Positions 48,203-57,337 of a stretch of DNA of 64,000 nt are shown here, in pieces. The stretch's first letter is position 1. Each line of letters starts with the position of its first letter. Made by a program: the position numbers and the translations under genes. A model generated the notes under the pieces. It saw only the letters and a program-made list of their open reading frames with translations. It did not search any database and was not told the DNA's origin. This DNA comes from Polyangiaceae bacterium. GTDB taxonomy: Bacteria > Myxococcota_A > Polyangia > Polyangiales > Polyangiaceae. Location of the stretch: NCBI GenBank assembly GCA_019637265.1, contig JAHBVY010000005.1:1-64000 (forward strand). The letters are read 5' to 3'.

Positions 48203-49170
48203 AGGGCGAGCAGCGCGTCGAATCGGGGGGCGCTGAATCGGGAGGCGCCGCGGGCCGCGCTGTTTCTACGCCGGAACACCAAGCGATCGAGGAGCACGAA
48301 GAGCGCGAGCTGCCGGTCAGCGACGCCGAGCGCGCCCAGCTCGACCAGCTCCAAGCCTGGGTGGCGGAGCGCTTGGTGTCGCCGCGCGCGCTGGAGCGCG
48401 ATCCGGCGGCCGTCCAGCGCGCGAGCGTCGAGCTCAGCGGCAGTGACCACCTCTCCCCCGTCGCCCAGCTCGAGATCTACCGTGAGCAGTTCTGGCTGCG
48501 GCACACCAGCGCCTTGTTGGAGGACTACCCCGCGCTGAGCGCCGTGCTGGGCCAGGCAGCGTGGGAGCGCCTGACGGAGGGCTACCTCGCGGCGCACCCT
48601 CCGGACAGCTTCACCCTGCGCGATCTCGGGCGCGCGCTGCCCGCCTATGTTGCGCGCTGTGAGTGGCTCCCGGAGCAGGCGTTGGCGGAGGATCTCGCGC
48701 GCCTCGAGTGGGCCTACGTGGAGCTGTTCGACGCCGCGCCCGGCGCGCCCGTCAGCCACGAGCGGCTCGCGGCGATCCCGGAGGGCGCCTGGCCCACGGC
48801 CAGGCTCGGCATCGAGTCGAGCCTGCAGCTCGTCTCCGCGCGGTACCCCGTCGCCGCGCTGCGCGTCGAGCTGATCGCGGATCCGGCGCGCGCCAACGCG
48901 CCGCTCCCAGCGCCCGCTGAAGAGCACCTGGTGCTCTATCGCCGCGGCCTCGACATGCACCGCGAGCCCTTGCCGGCCCTGGGGCTCGCGCTGCTCACCC
49001 AGCTCCGCGCGGGTGAGCCGCTCGGCGCCGCCTGCGACGCCCTGCTTCAGAGCGCGCTGGAGCGCGGGGCCAGCACCTCGGAGGCGGCCGCGAAGGAGCT
49101 CGAGGGCTCCCTCGGGGCGTGGTTTCAGCGCTGGGCGGCGCTCGGGTTCATCACCTCGGTCGAGGTGTGA
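48199..49170 (+). CDS. bufC: DUF2063 protein, MNIO partner (BufC-like)
   Basis: 323 residues. LEIYREQFWLRHTSALLEDYPAL, HPPDSFTLRDLGRALPAYV and LARLEWAYVELFDA are hallmarks of the DUF2063 'putative DNA-binding' family, which partners DUF692 enzymes and presents the precursor peptide. The C-terminal domain (WFQRWAALGFITSV) is typical. The GTG start overlaps the bufB stop. The first ~40 residues are a low-complexity extension. Confidence 0.9.
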   Translation: MKGEQRVESGGAESGGAAGRAVSTPEHQAIEEHEERELPVSDAERAQLDQLQAWVAERLVSPRALERDPAAVQRASVELSGSDHLSPVAQLEIYREQFWLRHTSALLEDYPALSAVLGQAAWERLTEGYLAAHPPDSFTLRDLGRALPAYVARCEWLPEQALAEDLARLEWAYVELFDAAPGAPVSHERLAAIPEGAWPTARLGIESSLQLVSARYPVAALRVELIADPARANAPLPAPAEEHLVLYRRGLDMHREPLPALGLALLTQLRAGEPLGAACDALLQSALERGASTSEAAAKELEGSLGAWFQRWAALGFITSVEV

Positions 49171-49194
49171 GCCCAGCCAAGCAGCCCATCGCCG

Positions 49195-50919
49195 CTACAG
49201 CACGTCCACTGGGTAACCGTTGTCGTCGTAGGCGCGCGCGGCGATCAGCTTCCTCAGCTCGTCGTCGTTGCCGGCGAGCTTGCCCAGGTGGCCCCGCACG
49301 CGGCTGAGCGCGGCGCGGGTGAACATGCGGGTCATGTCGAGCTCACGCCGCGCGCCGTCTTCACCGCGGCGCTGCACCGCGCGCGTGCTGCGGGAGAGGC
49401 AGGCGATGATGGCGTAGAGGTCGATGGCGATGTTCGCGACGCGGAGCTGCGTGTACTGCATCTCCGACACCTCCGAGCCGTGCTCCGTGAGCGCCCGTTG
49501 ACACGCCTCTTGGAAGGCGGACAGCGCGCCCGCGAGCTGCTCCTGCTCCGGCGCGAGCAGCGGATGACAGCGCGAGCGCTGCGCGCGCGGCCACAGCTCA
49601 CGCGCTTTGCTCTCCGCGAGCTTCCTGAGCACCCGAAGCCCCTTGACCGGCTCGCGCAGCGCCTGCTCCACCTCCTTCAGGCGCTTCGCTGGCGCCGCGA
49701 GCCCCCGCAGCGCGATCACCGTCCTCAAGATCTCGTTGGTGCCATCGATCACGAAGGCGCCACGCGCGTCCCTCAGGTGGCGCTCGAGCGCGTGCGGACG
49801 CACGTAGGCGGCGCCGCCCGCGAGGCTCATGGCGTCGCTCACCACGCGCCACAGCGCCTCGCTCCCCGCGACGCGACACATCGCGCTCTCGAGGCGGTAG
49901 TCAGTGCCTGCGTCGGCGAGCCCCGCCGTCAGGTGCACCATGGACTCCACCGCGAAGGTGTCGCTCATCATCCGCGCGATCTTGTCTTTGACGATGGCGA
50001 ACTCGCCGATGCTGCGGCCCAGGCTGTAGCGCTCCTGCACCCACTTGACCGACTCGCTTACCACCGCGCGGCACTGCCCCACCCAGATCCCCGCCAGCGC
50101 CACCCGCGCGGCGCTCAGCACATCCATCGCTATTTCGTAGCCGCCGCCCGGCTCCCCGATGAACGCGTCGCGCGTGAGCGGCACCGCGTCGAAGCGGACG
50201 TCGCACATCTGCACGCCGCGCAGCCCCAGCATGTCGTGCGGCGGACCCACCGTCACCCCCGGGCCGCGCTCCACCACCAACGCCACCAGGCGCGGGCGCT
50301 CGCCCGCCTCGGGGGCGTTGGTGCGCGCGAACACCACCCACAAGTCCGCGCGCTCGGCGCCGGTGACCCAGCGCTTCTCACCGCTCAAACCGTACGCGTC
50401 CCCCACCCGCGTGAGCTGAGTGCGCATCGCGGTGGGGTCGCTCCCCGACACCTCCGCCAAGGCGAAGCCAGCGCGGAGCTCCCCGCTCGCGAGCCGCGGC
50501 GCGTAGCGCGCCCGGAGCTCGGCGCCGCCGAACTGCGAGATGGCGCGCGCCGCCAGCGACTCGTGCACGTACACGCTGAGGGCGAGCGAGGCATCCGCCC
50601 GCCCGAGCTCGCTCATCACCCGCGTGTGCCCCATGGCCGAGAGCCCCAGGCCGCCCACCTCCGTGGGCAGCCCGCTGCCGAGCAAGCCGGCCGCCGCCAC
50701 GCGCTCCACCAGCGGCTCCGGCAGCCTCGCGTCGCGGTCGATCGCCGTCGAGTCGATCGCGCCCCGGAGCGCGCCCAGCGCCGTCAAGAGCGCCTGCACC
50801 CGCCGCCGCTCCGGCTCCGCCATGCTGGGGTAAGGGTAGGCAATCTCCTCCGCGACCTGCCCAAAGAACAGCCGCGAGCTGAGGTTCGTCTCGTGCTTCA
50901 TCGCTCCGCCCGAATTCAT
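49195..50919 (-). CDS. Acyl-CoA dehydrogenase family protein
   Basis: About 568-574 residues. Core domains: VGGLGLSAMGHTRVMSELG, FALAEVSGSDPTAMRT (FAD/substrate), LSGEKRWVTGAERADLWVV, GGAAYVRPHALERHLRDARG and IDGTNEILRTVIALRG. A ~170-residue C-terminal extension makes it resemble VLCAD/ACAD9-type enzymes. It likely oxidises fatty acyl-CoA; chain length unknown. Start ATG 50919 or 50901 (preceded by GGAG). Upstream lies a CGTCAG-CCCAA-CTGACG dyad (51019-51035). Confidence 0.9.
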   Translation of the reverse strand: MNSGGAMKHETNLSSRLFFGQVAEEIAYPYPSMAEPERRRVQALLTALGALRGAIDSTAIDRDARLPEPLVERVAAAGLLGSGLPTEVGGLGLSAMGHTRVMSELGRADASLALSVYVHESLAARAISQFGGAELRARYAPRLASGELRAGFALAEVSGSDPTAMRTQLTRVGDAYGLSGEKRWVTGAERADLWVVFARTNAPEAGERPRLVALVVERGPGVTVGPPHDMLGLRGVQMCDVRFDAVPLTRDAFIGEPGGGYEIAMDVLSAARVALAGIWVGQCRAVVSESVKWVQERYSLGRSIGEFAIVKDKIARMMSDTFAVESMVHLTAGLADAGTDYRLESAMCRVAGSEALWRVVSDAMSLAGGAAYVRPHALERHLRDARGAFVIDGTNEILRTVIALRGLAAPAKRLKEVEQALREPVKGLRVLRKLAESKARELWPRAQRSRCHPLLAPEQEQLAGALSAFQEACQRALTEHGSEVSEMQYTQLRVANIAIDLYAIIACLSRSTRAVQRRGEDGARRELDMTRMFTRAALSRVRGHLGKLAGNDDELRKLIAARAYDDNGYPVDVL

Positions 50920-51077
50920 GCGTGCTTCATCCTCAGGGTAGCTGACGGGTCGCGCCGGCGGCGCGCGGCGCGCCCTCCACCTGGACGCCCGAGTCGTGCG
51001 CCGAGGTGAGGCGTAAACCGTCAGCCCAACTGACGCTCGGATTGATGCGTCCCGAGCTCATGCGTGGCCACCCCAAC

Positions 51078-52886
51078 TCATTCGTGACTTCGCGGGGTCT
51101 CGGGCGGGGGCTCCGGCAAGATCTCGGGCGCGGTGGGCTCGGCGACGATCAGCTCCGGAGCGCTCGCGGGGCGCGCCGGCGGTGGCTGCGCCGAGCCGAG
51201 AAGCGGAGCACCGCCCGCGTCGTGCACCTGGATCTCCGGGGATGACCCGACGCCGCGCGGGATGGCCGCCGAGGGCACGCCGAACTCCTCCGCGCGCTGC
51301 GTCTGCCACTGGTACTTGATGCGGTGGTGATTCATGTTGACCAGCGTGTCCGTCATCCGCGTGATGAGGGTGCGAAGATCGGACACCTCGAGCCCCGCTT
51401 CGTCCAGCTGCCCCGAGGCCACCTTGGTGAACACCACCCGCTGGATCATCGCCTCGAAGTTGGCGCGGGTGGGCGCCTCCACCGTGCGCGACGCCGCCTC
51501 GATGGAGTCCACCACCATCAAGATGGCGGTCTCCTTGGTCTGCGGCTTGAGCCCCGGGTAGCGAAACGCGGACTCATCCAGCCCCTTGGGGTTGCCCTGC
51601 TGCTGGCACTTGTTCCAGAAATACTCGACCAGCTGCGTGCCGTGGTGGGTGTACGCGAACTCCACCACGCTCTCCGGCATGCGGTGCTGCCGCATCATCT
51701 GAGTGCCCACCACCACGTGAGCCATGATGGCGTCCGCGGACACCTCCGGATCGAGCCCCTCGTGCGGCGACTCCTCGTCGGGCCCGAGGTTCTCCACGAA
51801 GTAGCGCCGCTGCACCATCTTCCCGACGTCGTGATAATAGGCGCCGACCCGCGTGAGCAGCGCGTCCGCGCCGATCGCGCTCGCGGCTTGCTCGGCGAGG
51901 TTCGCCATCGCGCGGGAGTGCTCCCAAGTGCCCGGCGCCCGCTCGCTCAGCTTGGTGAGCAAGGGGTGCTCCAGGTCGGTCAAGTCGAGCAGCTTCTCGC
52001 GCGGCACGTGGCCGAAGAGGCGCGCCGTCCAGCTGCTGAGCAGCGCGCCCACCACCCCCCCGAGCAAGCCGCCCCCGACGCAGGCGAGCAGGTTCGAGTT
52101 GCCGAGCCGAGCCAAGTCAGCCTGAATGTCGAACGAGCCCGCGATGGTCAGGCTGGTCGCCACGTACACCAGCGCCCCGAACACCCCGCCGAGCAGCGCC
52201 GAGAGCACCATCTGCCGCGACTTACGCCGATCGCGAAACAGCAGGGTCGCTGACATCCCCTGGGTGAGCAGCACGCTGAGGAGCAGCAAGTCGAGCTGCA
52301 TCAGCGACGCCACCACGAACGCCGTGATCAGCGTCATGAGCAGCGCCGTGCGCCGATCGAAGGAGGTGGCCACCCACAGCGGCAGCATGCTGACCGGCAG
52401 CCACAGCTCGGGCAGCGGCGTGAACAGGAGCCCTGCCTTGCTCGCCAGCACCAGCGCCCCCAGCACGCCGAACAGGCCCACCTGAGTCCGCACCAGCTTC
52501 AGCCGGTTCTGACCGAACTTCCGTAAGTAGGTGGTGAGCGTCAGCGCCAGCACGAAGAACAGCGCGAACACCCCCAACACTCGGTGCCAGCTGGGGGGCC
52601 TGAGGCGCCGCTCTTGCTCGTAGATCAGGCGGTGCGCCTGCTTCTGAGGATCGAGCATGACGCCGCGCGCCACCACCACGTCGTCGTGGGGGTAGGTGAG
52701 CTCCAGCCGCCCGGTGGTGAGGTCGCGCTCGAGCCGCGGTCCATAGGGGATGCGCTGGGTGGTGACGACGGGCGCGCCGTACTTGGGCGTCCACGCGGGG
52801 ATGAAGCGATCCCCCGAGTGGATCGCGGTCCACACCATCGCGCTGATCAGGCTGATGAGCAGCGAAGCGCCCCAGCCGACGCGCAT
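51078..52886 (-). CDS. pgpH: PgpH-like 7TM-HD phosphodiesterase (c-di-AMP)
   Basis: About 602 residues. One N-terminal membrane helix, a short ~100-residue extracytoplasmic segment, then seven membrane helices and a cytoplasmic HD domain: GTWEHSRAMANLAEQAA, GAYYHDVGKMVQRRYFVEN (H-D near 350), AHVVVG, YTHHGTQLVEYF. The C-terminal ~70 residues are Pro-rich. PgpH hydrolyses c-di-AMP; the extracellular domain here is much shorter than in Listeria PgpH. Start ATG 52886 has AGGA 5 bases upstream. Divergent from folP-cdaA-cdaR, whose CdaA makes c-di-AMP, which supports the assignment. Confidence 0.88.
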   Translation of the reverse strand: MRVGWGASLLISLISAMVWTAIHSGDRFIPAWTPKYGAPVVTTQRIPYGPRLERDLTTGRLELTYPHDDVVVARGVMLDPQKQAHRLIYEQERRLRPPSWHRVLGVFALFFVLALTLTTYLRKFGQNRLKLVRTQVGLFGVLGALVLASKAGLLFTPLPELWLPVSMLPLWVATSFDRRTALLMTLITAFVVASLMQLDLLLLSVLLTQGMSATLLFRDRRKSRQMVLSALLGGVFGALVYVATSLTIAGSFDIQADLARLGNSNLLACVGGGLLGGVVGALLSSWTARLFGHVPREKLLDLTDLEHPLLTKLSERAPGTWEHSRAMANLAEQAASAIGADALLTRVGAYYHDVGKMVQRRYFVENLGPDEESPHEGLDPEVSADAIMAHVVVGTQMMRQHRMPESVVEFAYTHHGTQLVEYFWNKCQQQGNPKGLDESAFRYPGLKPQTKETAILMVVDSIEAASRTVEAPTRANFEAMIQRVVFTKVASGQLDEAGLEVSDLRTLITRMTDTLVNMNHHRIKYQWQTQRAEEFGVPSAAIPRGVGSSPEIQVHDAGGAPLLGSAQPPPARPASAPELIVAEPTAPEILPEPPPETPRSHE

Positions 52887-53193
52887 GCGAGTCCTGAGCA
52901 CTGCGCTAACCCTTGACCTGAGCTTGCTGGGGGTTTTGGGGGTTGGCTGCGACGGCGCGACGCAGCGCGAGCCCCCACCTGCCGCGAAGCGCCGCGTGAC
53001 TTCGGCGCCCACCTGCCCGCCACCGCGAGGCGCGCCGCCACGCACAGCACGCGCCGGTAGGGGCCCAACAGGCCCGCGGCGCGCCGCTCGAGCTGGGCGA
53101 TTCACTCAGCACGCGCCGCTTATAGCGCATGGGGTACGCCGAGCGCGAGAGGCGGGGTTGCGGAGGGCCGCGTCGCTTGCTACCGGAATCCAT
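52887..53193. other. Divergent promoter region, pgpH / folP-cdaA-cdaR
   Basis: 307 bases holding a G-rich motif copy at 52927-52947 in the folP sense. Open frames on both strands run through it but lack homology; the FolP homology begins near 53194. No RNA gene seen. Confidence 0.6.
52927..52947 (+). repeat. Dispersed G-rich motif
   Basis: CTGGGGGTTTTGGGGGTTGG, with two G5 runs separated by TTTT, about 250 bp upstream of folP and in its sense. Confidence 0.82.
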
Positions 53194-54066
53194 GTGGGAG
53201 GCTTGAGCGCGCCGCTCGGACCTAGGCTGTCGCTAGTCCGGCGGGCAGGGAGCGCCGTCGTGATGGGCGTGCTCAACGTCACGCCCGACTCCTTCTCCGA
53301 TGGCGGCCGCTACCTCGAGCCGAGTGAGGCGCGCCAGCGAGTGGACGAGCTGATGCGCGACGGCGCCGACTGGATCGACGTCGGCGCCGAGTCGTCGCGC
53401 CCCGGGGCGCTCCCGGTCCCCGCGAAGGAGCAGCTCGAGCGCCTGGAGAGCGTCATCCTCCACGCCCTGCGGGTGGGCGCGGTGGTCAGCGTCGACACCA
53501 CCAGCCCGGAGGTCGCCGAGCGGGCGCTCGCGCTGGGCGCGCACCTGATCAACGACGTCTCTTGCCTCGCGGATCCCGATCTCGCGAAGGTCACCGCGCG
53601 CGCCGAGGCCGATCTGCTCCTGATGCACGCCCGCGGCCCGATGAGCGCGATGCCTGGCTTCAGCGAGTGGCCCGACGACGCGTACAGCGACGTGGTGGAC
53701 GACGTCTCGCGTGAGTGGGCGGCGGCGCGCGAGCGCGCGGTGCAGGCGGGGCTGTCGGCGGATCGCGTGTTCTTCGATCCGGGGCTCGGCTTCGCGAAGA
53801 ACGCGCGGCACAGCTTCGAGGTGCTGCGGCGCCTCTCGGAGTTTCAGCACCTGGGTGCGCCGATCATCGTCGGCCCGGGGCGCAAGTCGTTCATCGCCGC
53901 GGTGGATCCATCCTCGCCCAGTGAGCGCCTGGGGGGCACCGTCGCCGCCTGCGTCATCGCGGCGGAGCGCGGCGCCTCCGCGCTCCGCGTTCACGACGTG
54001 CGCGAGGTGCGTCAAGCCTTGGCGGTGCTCGGCGCCTGCAAGCAGCAGCAGGTGGGCCATGCTTGA
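53194..54066 (+). CDS. folP: Dihydropteroate synthase
   Basis: About 290 residues. Condenses p-aminobenzoate with dihydropterin pyrophosphate in folate synthesis. VMGVLNVTPDSFSDGGRYL, DWIDVGAESSRPGA, SVDTTSPEVAERAL, LINDVSCLADPDL, FFDPGLGFAKN and GPGRKSFI are the family motifs. The frame is open far upstream; GTG 53194 gives the usual ~24 residues before the first beta strand, but TTG 53203 and others are possible. Its last codons overlap the cdaA start. Confidence 0.93.
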   Translation: MGGLSAPLGPRLSLVRRAGSAVVMGVLNVTPDSFSDGGRYLEPSEARQRVDELMRDGADWIDVGAESSRPGALPVPAKEQLERLESVILHALRVGAVVSVDTTSPEVAERALALGAHLINDVSCLADPDLAKVTARAEADLLLMHARGPMSAMPGFSEWPDDAYSDVVDDVSREWAAARERAVQAGLSADRVFFDPGLGFAKNARHSFEVLRRLSEFQHLGAPIIVGPGRKSFIAAVDPSSPSERLGGTVAACVIAAERGASALRVHDVREVRQALAVLGACKQQQVGHA

Positions 54067-55345
54067 GGCGTTCGTCAGCTACTTTGCCGATCGCAGCGCG
54101 GCGCAGCTCGCGCGCGACGCGCTCGACGTCTTCATCGTCTACTACATCTTCTACCGCGCGCTCTTGGTGGTGCGAGGGACGCGCGCCATCCAAGTGGGCG
54201 TGGGCCTCGGCGCGGTGATGCTGCTCTACGTGGTGGCCCAGCGGCTCCGGTTGGAGACGGTGCTCAACATCCTGGGCACCCTGCTCTCGAGCCTGCTGCT
54301 CTTGGTGGTGGTGGTGTTCCAGAACGACATCCGCCGCGGCCTGATGCGGCTCGGGCGCGGCGCGAGCCTCGGCAGCTCCCGCGCGGCGGAGTCCCAGGTG
54401 ATCGACGACGTGGTGGAGGCCGCGACGGAGCTCGCCAAGCACCGCATCGGCGCCATCATCTGCTTCGAGAAAGAGGCCAACCTGGATGAGTTCGTCGAGC
54501 AGAGCCAGAAGGGGATCTCGCTGGACGCTCAGGTCACGCGCGAGCTCTTGGTGAGCCTGTTCCTGCCGGAGGGGCTCAACAAGCTGCACGACGGCGCCGT
54601 CATCATCCGCAGCCTGCGGATCGCCAAGGCGGGCGTCTTCTTCCCGATGAGCGGCACCCGCGCCATGGACTCTCAGTTCGGCTCGCGGCACCGCGCCGCC
54701 ATGGCCATCACGGAGGAGACGGACGCCGTCTTGGTGGTGGTGAGCGAGGAGCGCGGCACCATCAGCTTCTGCTTCAACGGCAACATCGTCTCACCCATCT
54801 CCGCGGCGGATCTGCGCAGCATGCTGAACGCCGAGCTCGGCCCTCGCAAGAAGGCCACCAAGGCAGCGGCCAAGGCGGTGCTGGCGCGCGCGGCGGCGCC
54901 CAAGTCCGCGGCCGATCGGAGCTCGCGCGTCACCCTGGCCTCACCGCCGGAGGACGCCGACCGCACGTCCAAGCTCCTCGTGGAGCGCGTCTCGCGCAGC
55001 GAAGACCGCAAGACGGCGATCCCCACCGCGGATGACAGCGGCCCTGTCAGTATCCGCTTCACGGAGCCCACGGACGCACGCCAGCCCAGCGCCGCCCCGG
55101 CCGACGAGACGCCGAAGCCGCTCCGACAGCGCAAGACGGAGCCCACGGAGGTGGAGCCGGAGGTGCGCCCCACGAGCGATCCGCTGAAGCCGCTCCGACA
55201 GCTCAAGCCGGAGTCCGCCGAGGTGGAGCCGGAGGTGCGCCCCACGGGCACGCCGCTCGCGCCCGCCACCACCCCCATGCCGCTCCGCAGCTCGTCACCC
55301 GACGGCCCCGAGAGCTCCCGGGGTGAGCCTGGAGAAGGCGCGTGA
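54059..55345 (+). CDS. cdaA: Diadenylate cyclase CdaA (c-di-AMP synthase)
   Basis: 428 residues. Three N-terminal membrane helices (about 20-90) are followed by a DAC domain with DGA (178-180) and RHRAA (210-214), both intact, so it should make c-di-AMP from ATP. Beyond about residue 270 is a ~150-residue disordered tail with two copies of a PLRQ(R/L)K..E..EVEPEVRPT unit, unusual for CdaA. Overlaps folP upstream and cdaR downstream (GTGA), giving a coupled folP-cdaA-cdaR operon. c-di-AMP signalling is less common in Gram-negative lineages, though known in Deltaproteobacteria. Confidence 0.95.
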   Translation: MLEAFVSYFADRSAAQLARDALDVFIVYYIFYRALLVVRGTRAIQVGVGLGAVMLLYVVAQRLRLETVLNILGTLLSSLLLLVVVVFQNDIRRGLMRLGRGASLGSSRAAESQVIDDVVEAATELAKHRIGAIICFEKEANLDEFVEQSQKGISLDAQVTRELLVSLFLPEGLNKLHDGAVIIRSLRIAKAGVFFPMSGTRAMDSQFGSRHRAAMAITEETDAVLVVVSEERGTISFCFNGNIVSPISAADLRSMLNAELGPRKKATKAAAKAVLARAAAPKSAADRSSRVTLASPPEDADRTSKLLVERVSRSEDRKTAIPTADDSGPVSIRFTEPTDARQPSAAPADETPKPLRQRKTEPTEVEPEVRPTSDPLKPLRQLKPESAEVEPEVRPTGTPLAPATTPMPLRSSSPDGPESSRGEPGEGA

Positions 55346-56301
55346 TCCGCCGGCTGCTCGCGTGGCTCAGCCCCGCCTTCACCGAGAACCTGGGGCTCAA
55401 GCTCATCGCGATGACGTTCGCGATGGGCCTGTTCGCTTACCAACACAGCCGTGAAGATCAGCAGCAGCGCACCATCCCCGTCGGGGTGGTGCTCAGGCTC
55501 CCGCCCGACAACGCCAAGCGCGAGCTGATGACGCCGATCCCGGCGAACATCCACATCACGGTGCGCGGCTCCACCCGCTCCATCGATCGCATGCTCACCT
55601 CGGGCATCGCCCCGGTGGAGCTCGACCTGCGCGACGGCAAGACCAGCCGCGTCAGCTTCGACTCCGAGATGTTCTCGGTGCCGCTCGACGTCGACGTCGG
55701 CATCATCGACCCGCCGAGCATCGAGCTCGACTGGCAAGACGTCGTCACCCGCTCCATCCCCGTGCAGGCCGCCATCACCGGCAAGACGGCGGAGGGCTTC
55801 ATGGTGAAGGGCGACCTGAAGGTGGACCCCACCCACGTCACCGTGGAGGGGCCAGCGGCCCTGGTGGAGGTGATGCAGTTCGCGCGGCTGTCCGCCTTCG
55901 ACGTCTCGGGGCTGTCGGAGGGCGTGTACCGGCGCCGCATCGCCATCGACGATCCGCCGCCCCGGGTGCGTTACCTCGACCCCCGGGCGCCGCGGCCAGG
56001 CGTGACCGTGACCATCGTCCGGCGCGTGAGCGAGCAGCTGTTCACGAACCGCCCGGTGGAGGTGATCGGCGTCACGAATGGTAAGGCGAACCCGCGCACG
56101 GTGGACGTCACCGTGATCGGTCCCCCGGAGGTGATCCGCTCGCTCAAGCCAGAGCAGGTGGTGCCGCGCGTCGACCTGAGCACGGCCAAGGACATCAACT
56201 TGGCCGAGATGAAGCACGGCTCCACCACCCTCACGGTGGAGCTCGAGATCAGCGACGCCGAGGTCAAGTGCCAACCACCGCGAGTGACCGTACGCTGGTG
56301 A
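55342..56301 (+). CDS. cdaR: YbbR-domain regulator CdaR
   Basis: 319 residues: N-terminal membrane helix (LGLKLIAMTFAMGLFAYQHS) followed by extracytoplasmic YbbR repeats (for example VTVRGSTRSIDRML-like IHITVRGSTR, AITGKTAEGFMVKGDLKVDP, VEGPAALVEVMQFA). CdaR modulates CdaA. GTG start overlaps the cdaA stop. Confidence 0.92.
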   Translation: MIRRLLAWLSPAFTENLGLKLIAMTFAMGLFAYQHSREDQQQRTIPVGVVLRLPPDNAKRELMTPIPANIHITVRGSTRSIDRMLTSGIAPVELDLRDGKTSRVSFDSEMFSVPLDVDVGIIDPPSIELDWQDVVTRSIPVQAAITGKTAEGFMVKGDLKVDPTHVTVEGPAALVEVMQFARLSAFDVSGLSEGVYRRRIAIDDPPPRVRYLDPRAPRPGVTVTIVRRVSEQLFTNRPVEVIGVTNGKANPRTVDVTVIGPPEVIRSLKPEQVVPRVDLSTAKDINLAEMKHGSTTLTVELEISDAEVKCQPPRVTVRW

Positions 56302-56353
56302 GCCGCGCTGTACTCCTCCCGTGGACCAACGCGTCGCTGAGCTGGGCAGCTGA

Positions 56354-56371
56354 CTGACGGGTGACCGTCAG
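56354..56371. terminator. Hairpin between convergent cdaR and boxR
   Basis: CTGACGG-GTGA-CCGTCAG, a 7-bp perfect stem 53 bases after the cdaR stop in a convergent gap. No T-tract, so only a candidate. Confidence 0.4.
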
Positions 56372-56402
56372 GTGACTCGACCGTCGGCGCAGAGTAAAAC
56401 TG

Positions 56403-56422
56403 GCAAACCCCCAAAACCAAGC
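56403..56422 (-). repeat. Dispersed G-rich motif
   Basis: Minus strand GCTTGGTTTTGGGGGTTTGC in the convergent cdaR/boxR gap. Here it is downstream of both genes, so it does not fit a promoter role. Confidence 0.75.
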
Positions 56423-56510
56423 GATGAGGCAGCTGCGCTGACTTGTCACGCTGGTGGCCGGCGCTGAGCCTGCTCGGCGGTGTCAAGGTTCGCCCGAACG
56501 GCTCCCTCGC

Positions 56511-57251
56511 CTACCCGAGTGATTCCATAAGGTAATCGAGCGTGCCCTCCACGCCCATCTGGTGCGTCTCCACCACGTGATCTGCCTGGGCGTAGAGCGG
56601 CGTGCGCGCCTTGAGCAGCGCCTTCAAGTCGGCCATGGCGTTGCTGCGGTTGTGCATCGGGCGGGTGTCGCCCTGCGCCAGCACGCGCTCCATGTGATCC
56701 TCCGGGCGCGCCCTGAGCCACACCGTGGTCGCGCTCCGACGCAAGAGGTCGTAGGTCTCCGCGTCGCTCACGATGCTCCCGCCCGTCGCCAGCACGCCGC
56801 CCTGGGTGTCGCGCAGGAAGCGCCGCAGCGTCTCCCGCTCCAAGCGCCGATAGAACGCCTCACCCTGGAGCTCGAACACCTCGCGGAGCGTCATCCCAGC
56901 TGACTCCTCCACCAGCTGATCGAGCTCGACGAACGGCAGCTCCAGGCGCGCCGCCAGCCGCCGCCCGATGGTGCTCTTACCCGCGCCGCGCATCCCCAAG
57001 AGCGCGATCACCTGGCTCGGCTCGGGCTCGACGTGGTGGAGCAGCTCCGAAGCGGTGGTGCCCAAAGCGGCCGACACGTCGCACAGCCGCACCACCGAGA
57101 TGTTGCCGCGCCCCGCCTCCAGCTCGTGCAAGAACCGCTCACTCACCCCGGTGCGCCGGCTCAGCGCGCCGACGGTGAGGCCCCGCTCGAGTCGCCGCGT
57201 CCGCACGGCGCGCCCGAGCGCGAGGAGGGTCGGGTGAGGGCTCCGCGTCAT
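56511..57251 (-). CDS. boxR: BoxR-type benzoyl-CoA-responsive regulator (XRE + shikimate-kinase-like)
   Basis: 246 residues. An XRE helix-turn-helix (RLERGLTVGALSRRTGVSERFLHELEAGRGNISV, about 15-60) is joined to a shikimate-kinase-like domain with P-loop GMRGAGKSTIGRRLAARL and LATGGSIVSD. BoxR/BzdR proteins of Azoarcus and relatives repress benzoate genes until benzoyl-CoA binds the kinase-like domain. Divergent from boxC, with two operator-like sites in the 86-bp gap. Confidence 0.93.
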   Translation of the reverse strand: MTRSPHPTLLALGRAVRTRRLERGLTVGALSRRTGVSERFLHELEAGRGNISVVRLCDVSAALGTTASELLHHVEPEPSQVIALLGMRGAGKSTIGRRLAARLELPFVELDQLVEESAGMTLREVFELQGEAFYRRLERETLRRFLRDTQGGVLATGGSIVSDAETYDLLRRSATTVWLRARPEDHMERVLAQGDTRPMHNRSNAMADLKALLKARTPLYAQADHVVETHQMGVEGTLDYLMESLG

Positions 57252-57254
57252 CCC

Positions 57255-57268
57255 TGCAATATACTTCA
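57255..57268. promoter_or_regulatory. Candidate BoxR operator 1
   Basis: TGCA-ATATAC-TTCA, one mismatch from the TGCA-N6-TGCA arrangement reported for BzdR/BoxR operators. It starts 3 bases upstream of the boxR start codon, so binding would block boxR expression. Confidence 0.6.
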
Positions 57269-57286
57269 GATTTGGAGCGAAGTGAC

Positions 57287-57300
57287 TGCATGATACTTCT
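57287..57300. promoter_or_regulatory. Candidate BoxR operator 2
   Basis: TGCA-TGATAC-TTCT, a second, weaker copy exactly 32 bases after the first (about three DNA turns) and 37 bases before boxC. Confidence 0.55.
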
Positions 57301-57337
57301 TGAACGGGCGTCTGGGTGCGACTAATCTGCGCACCTC

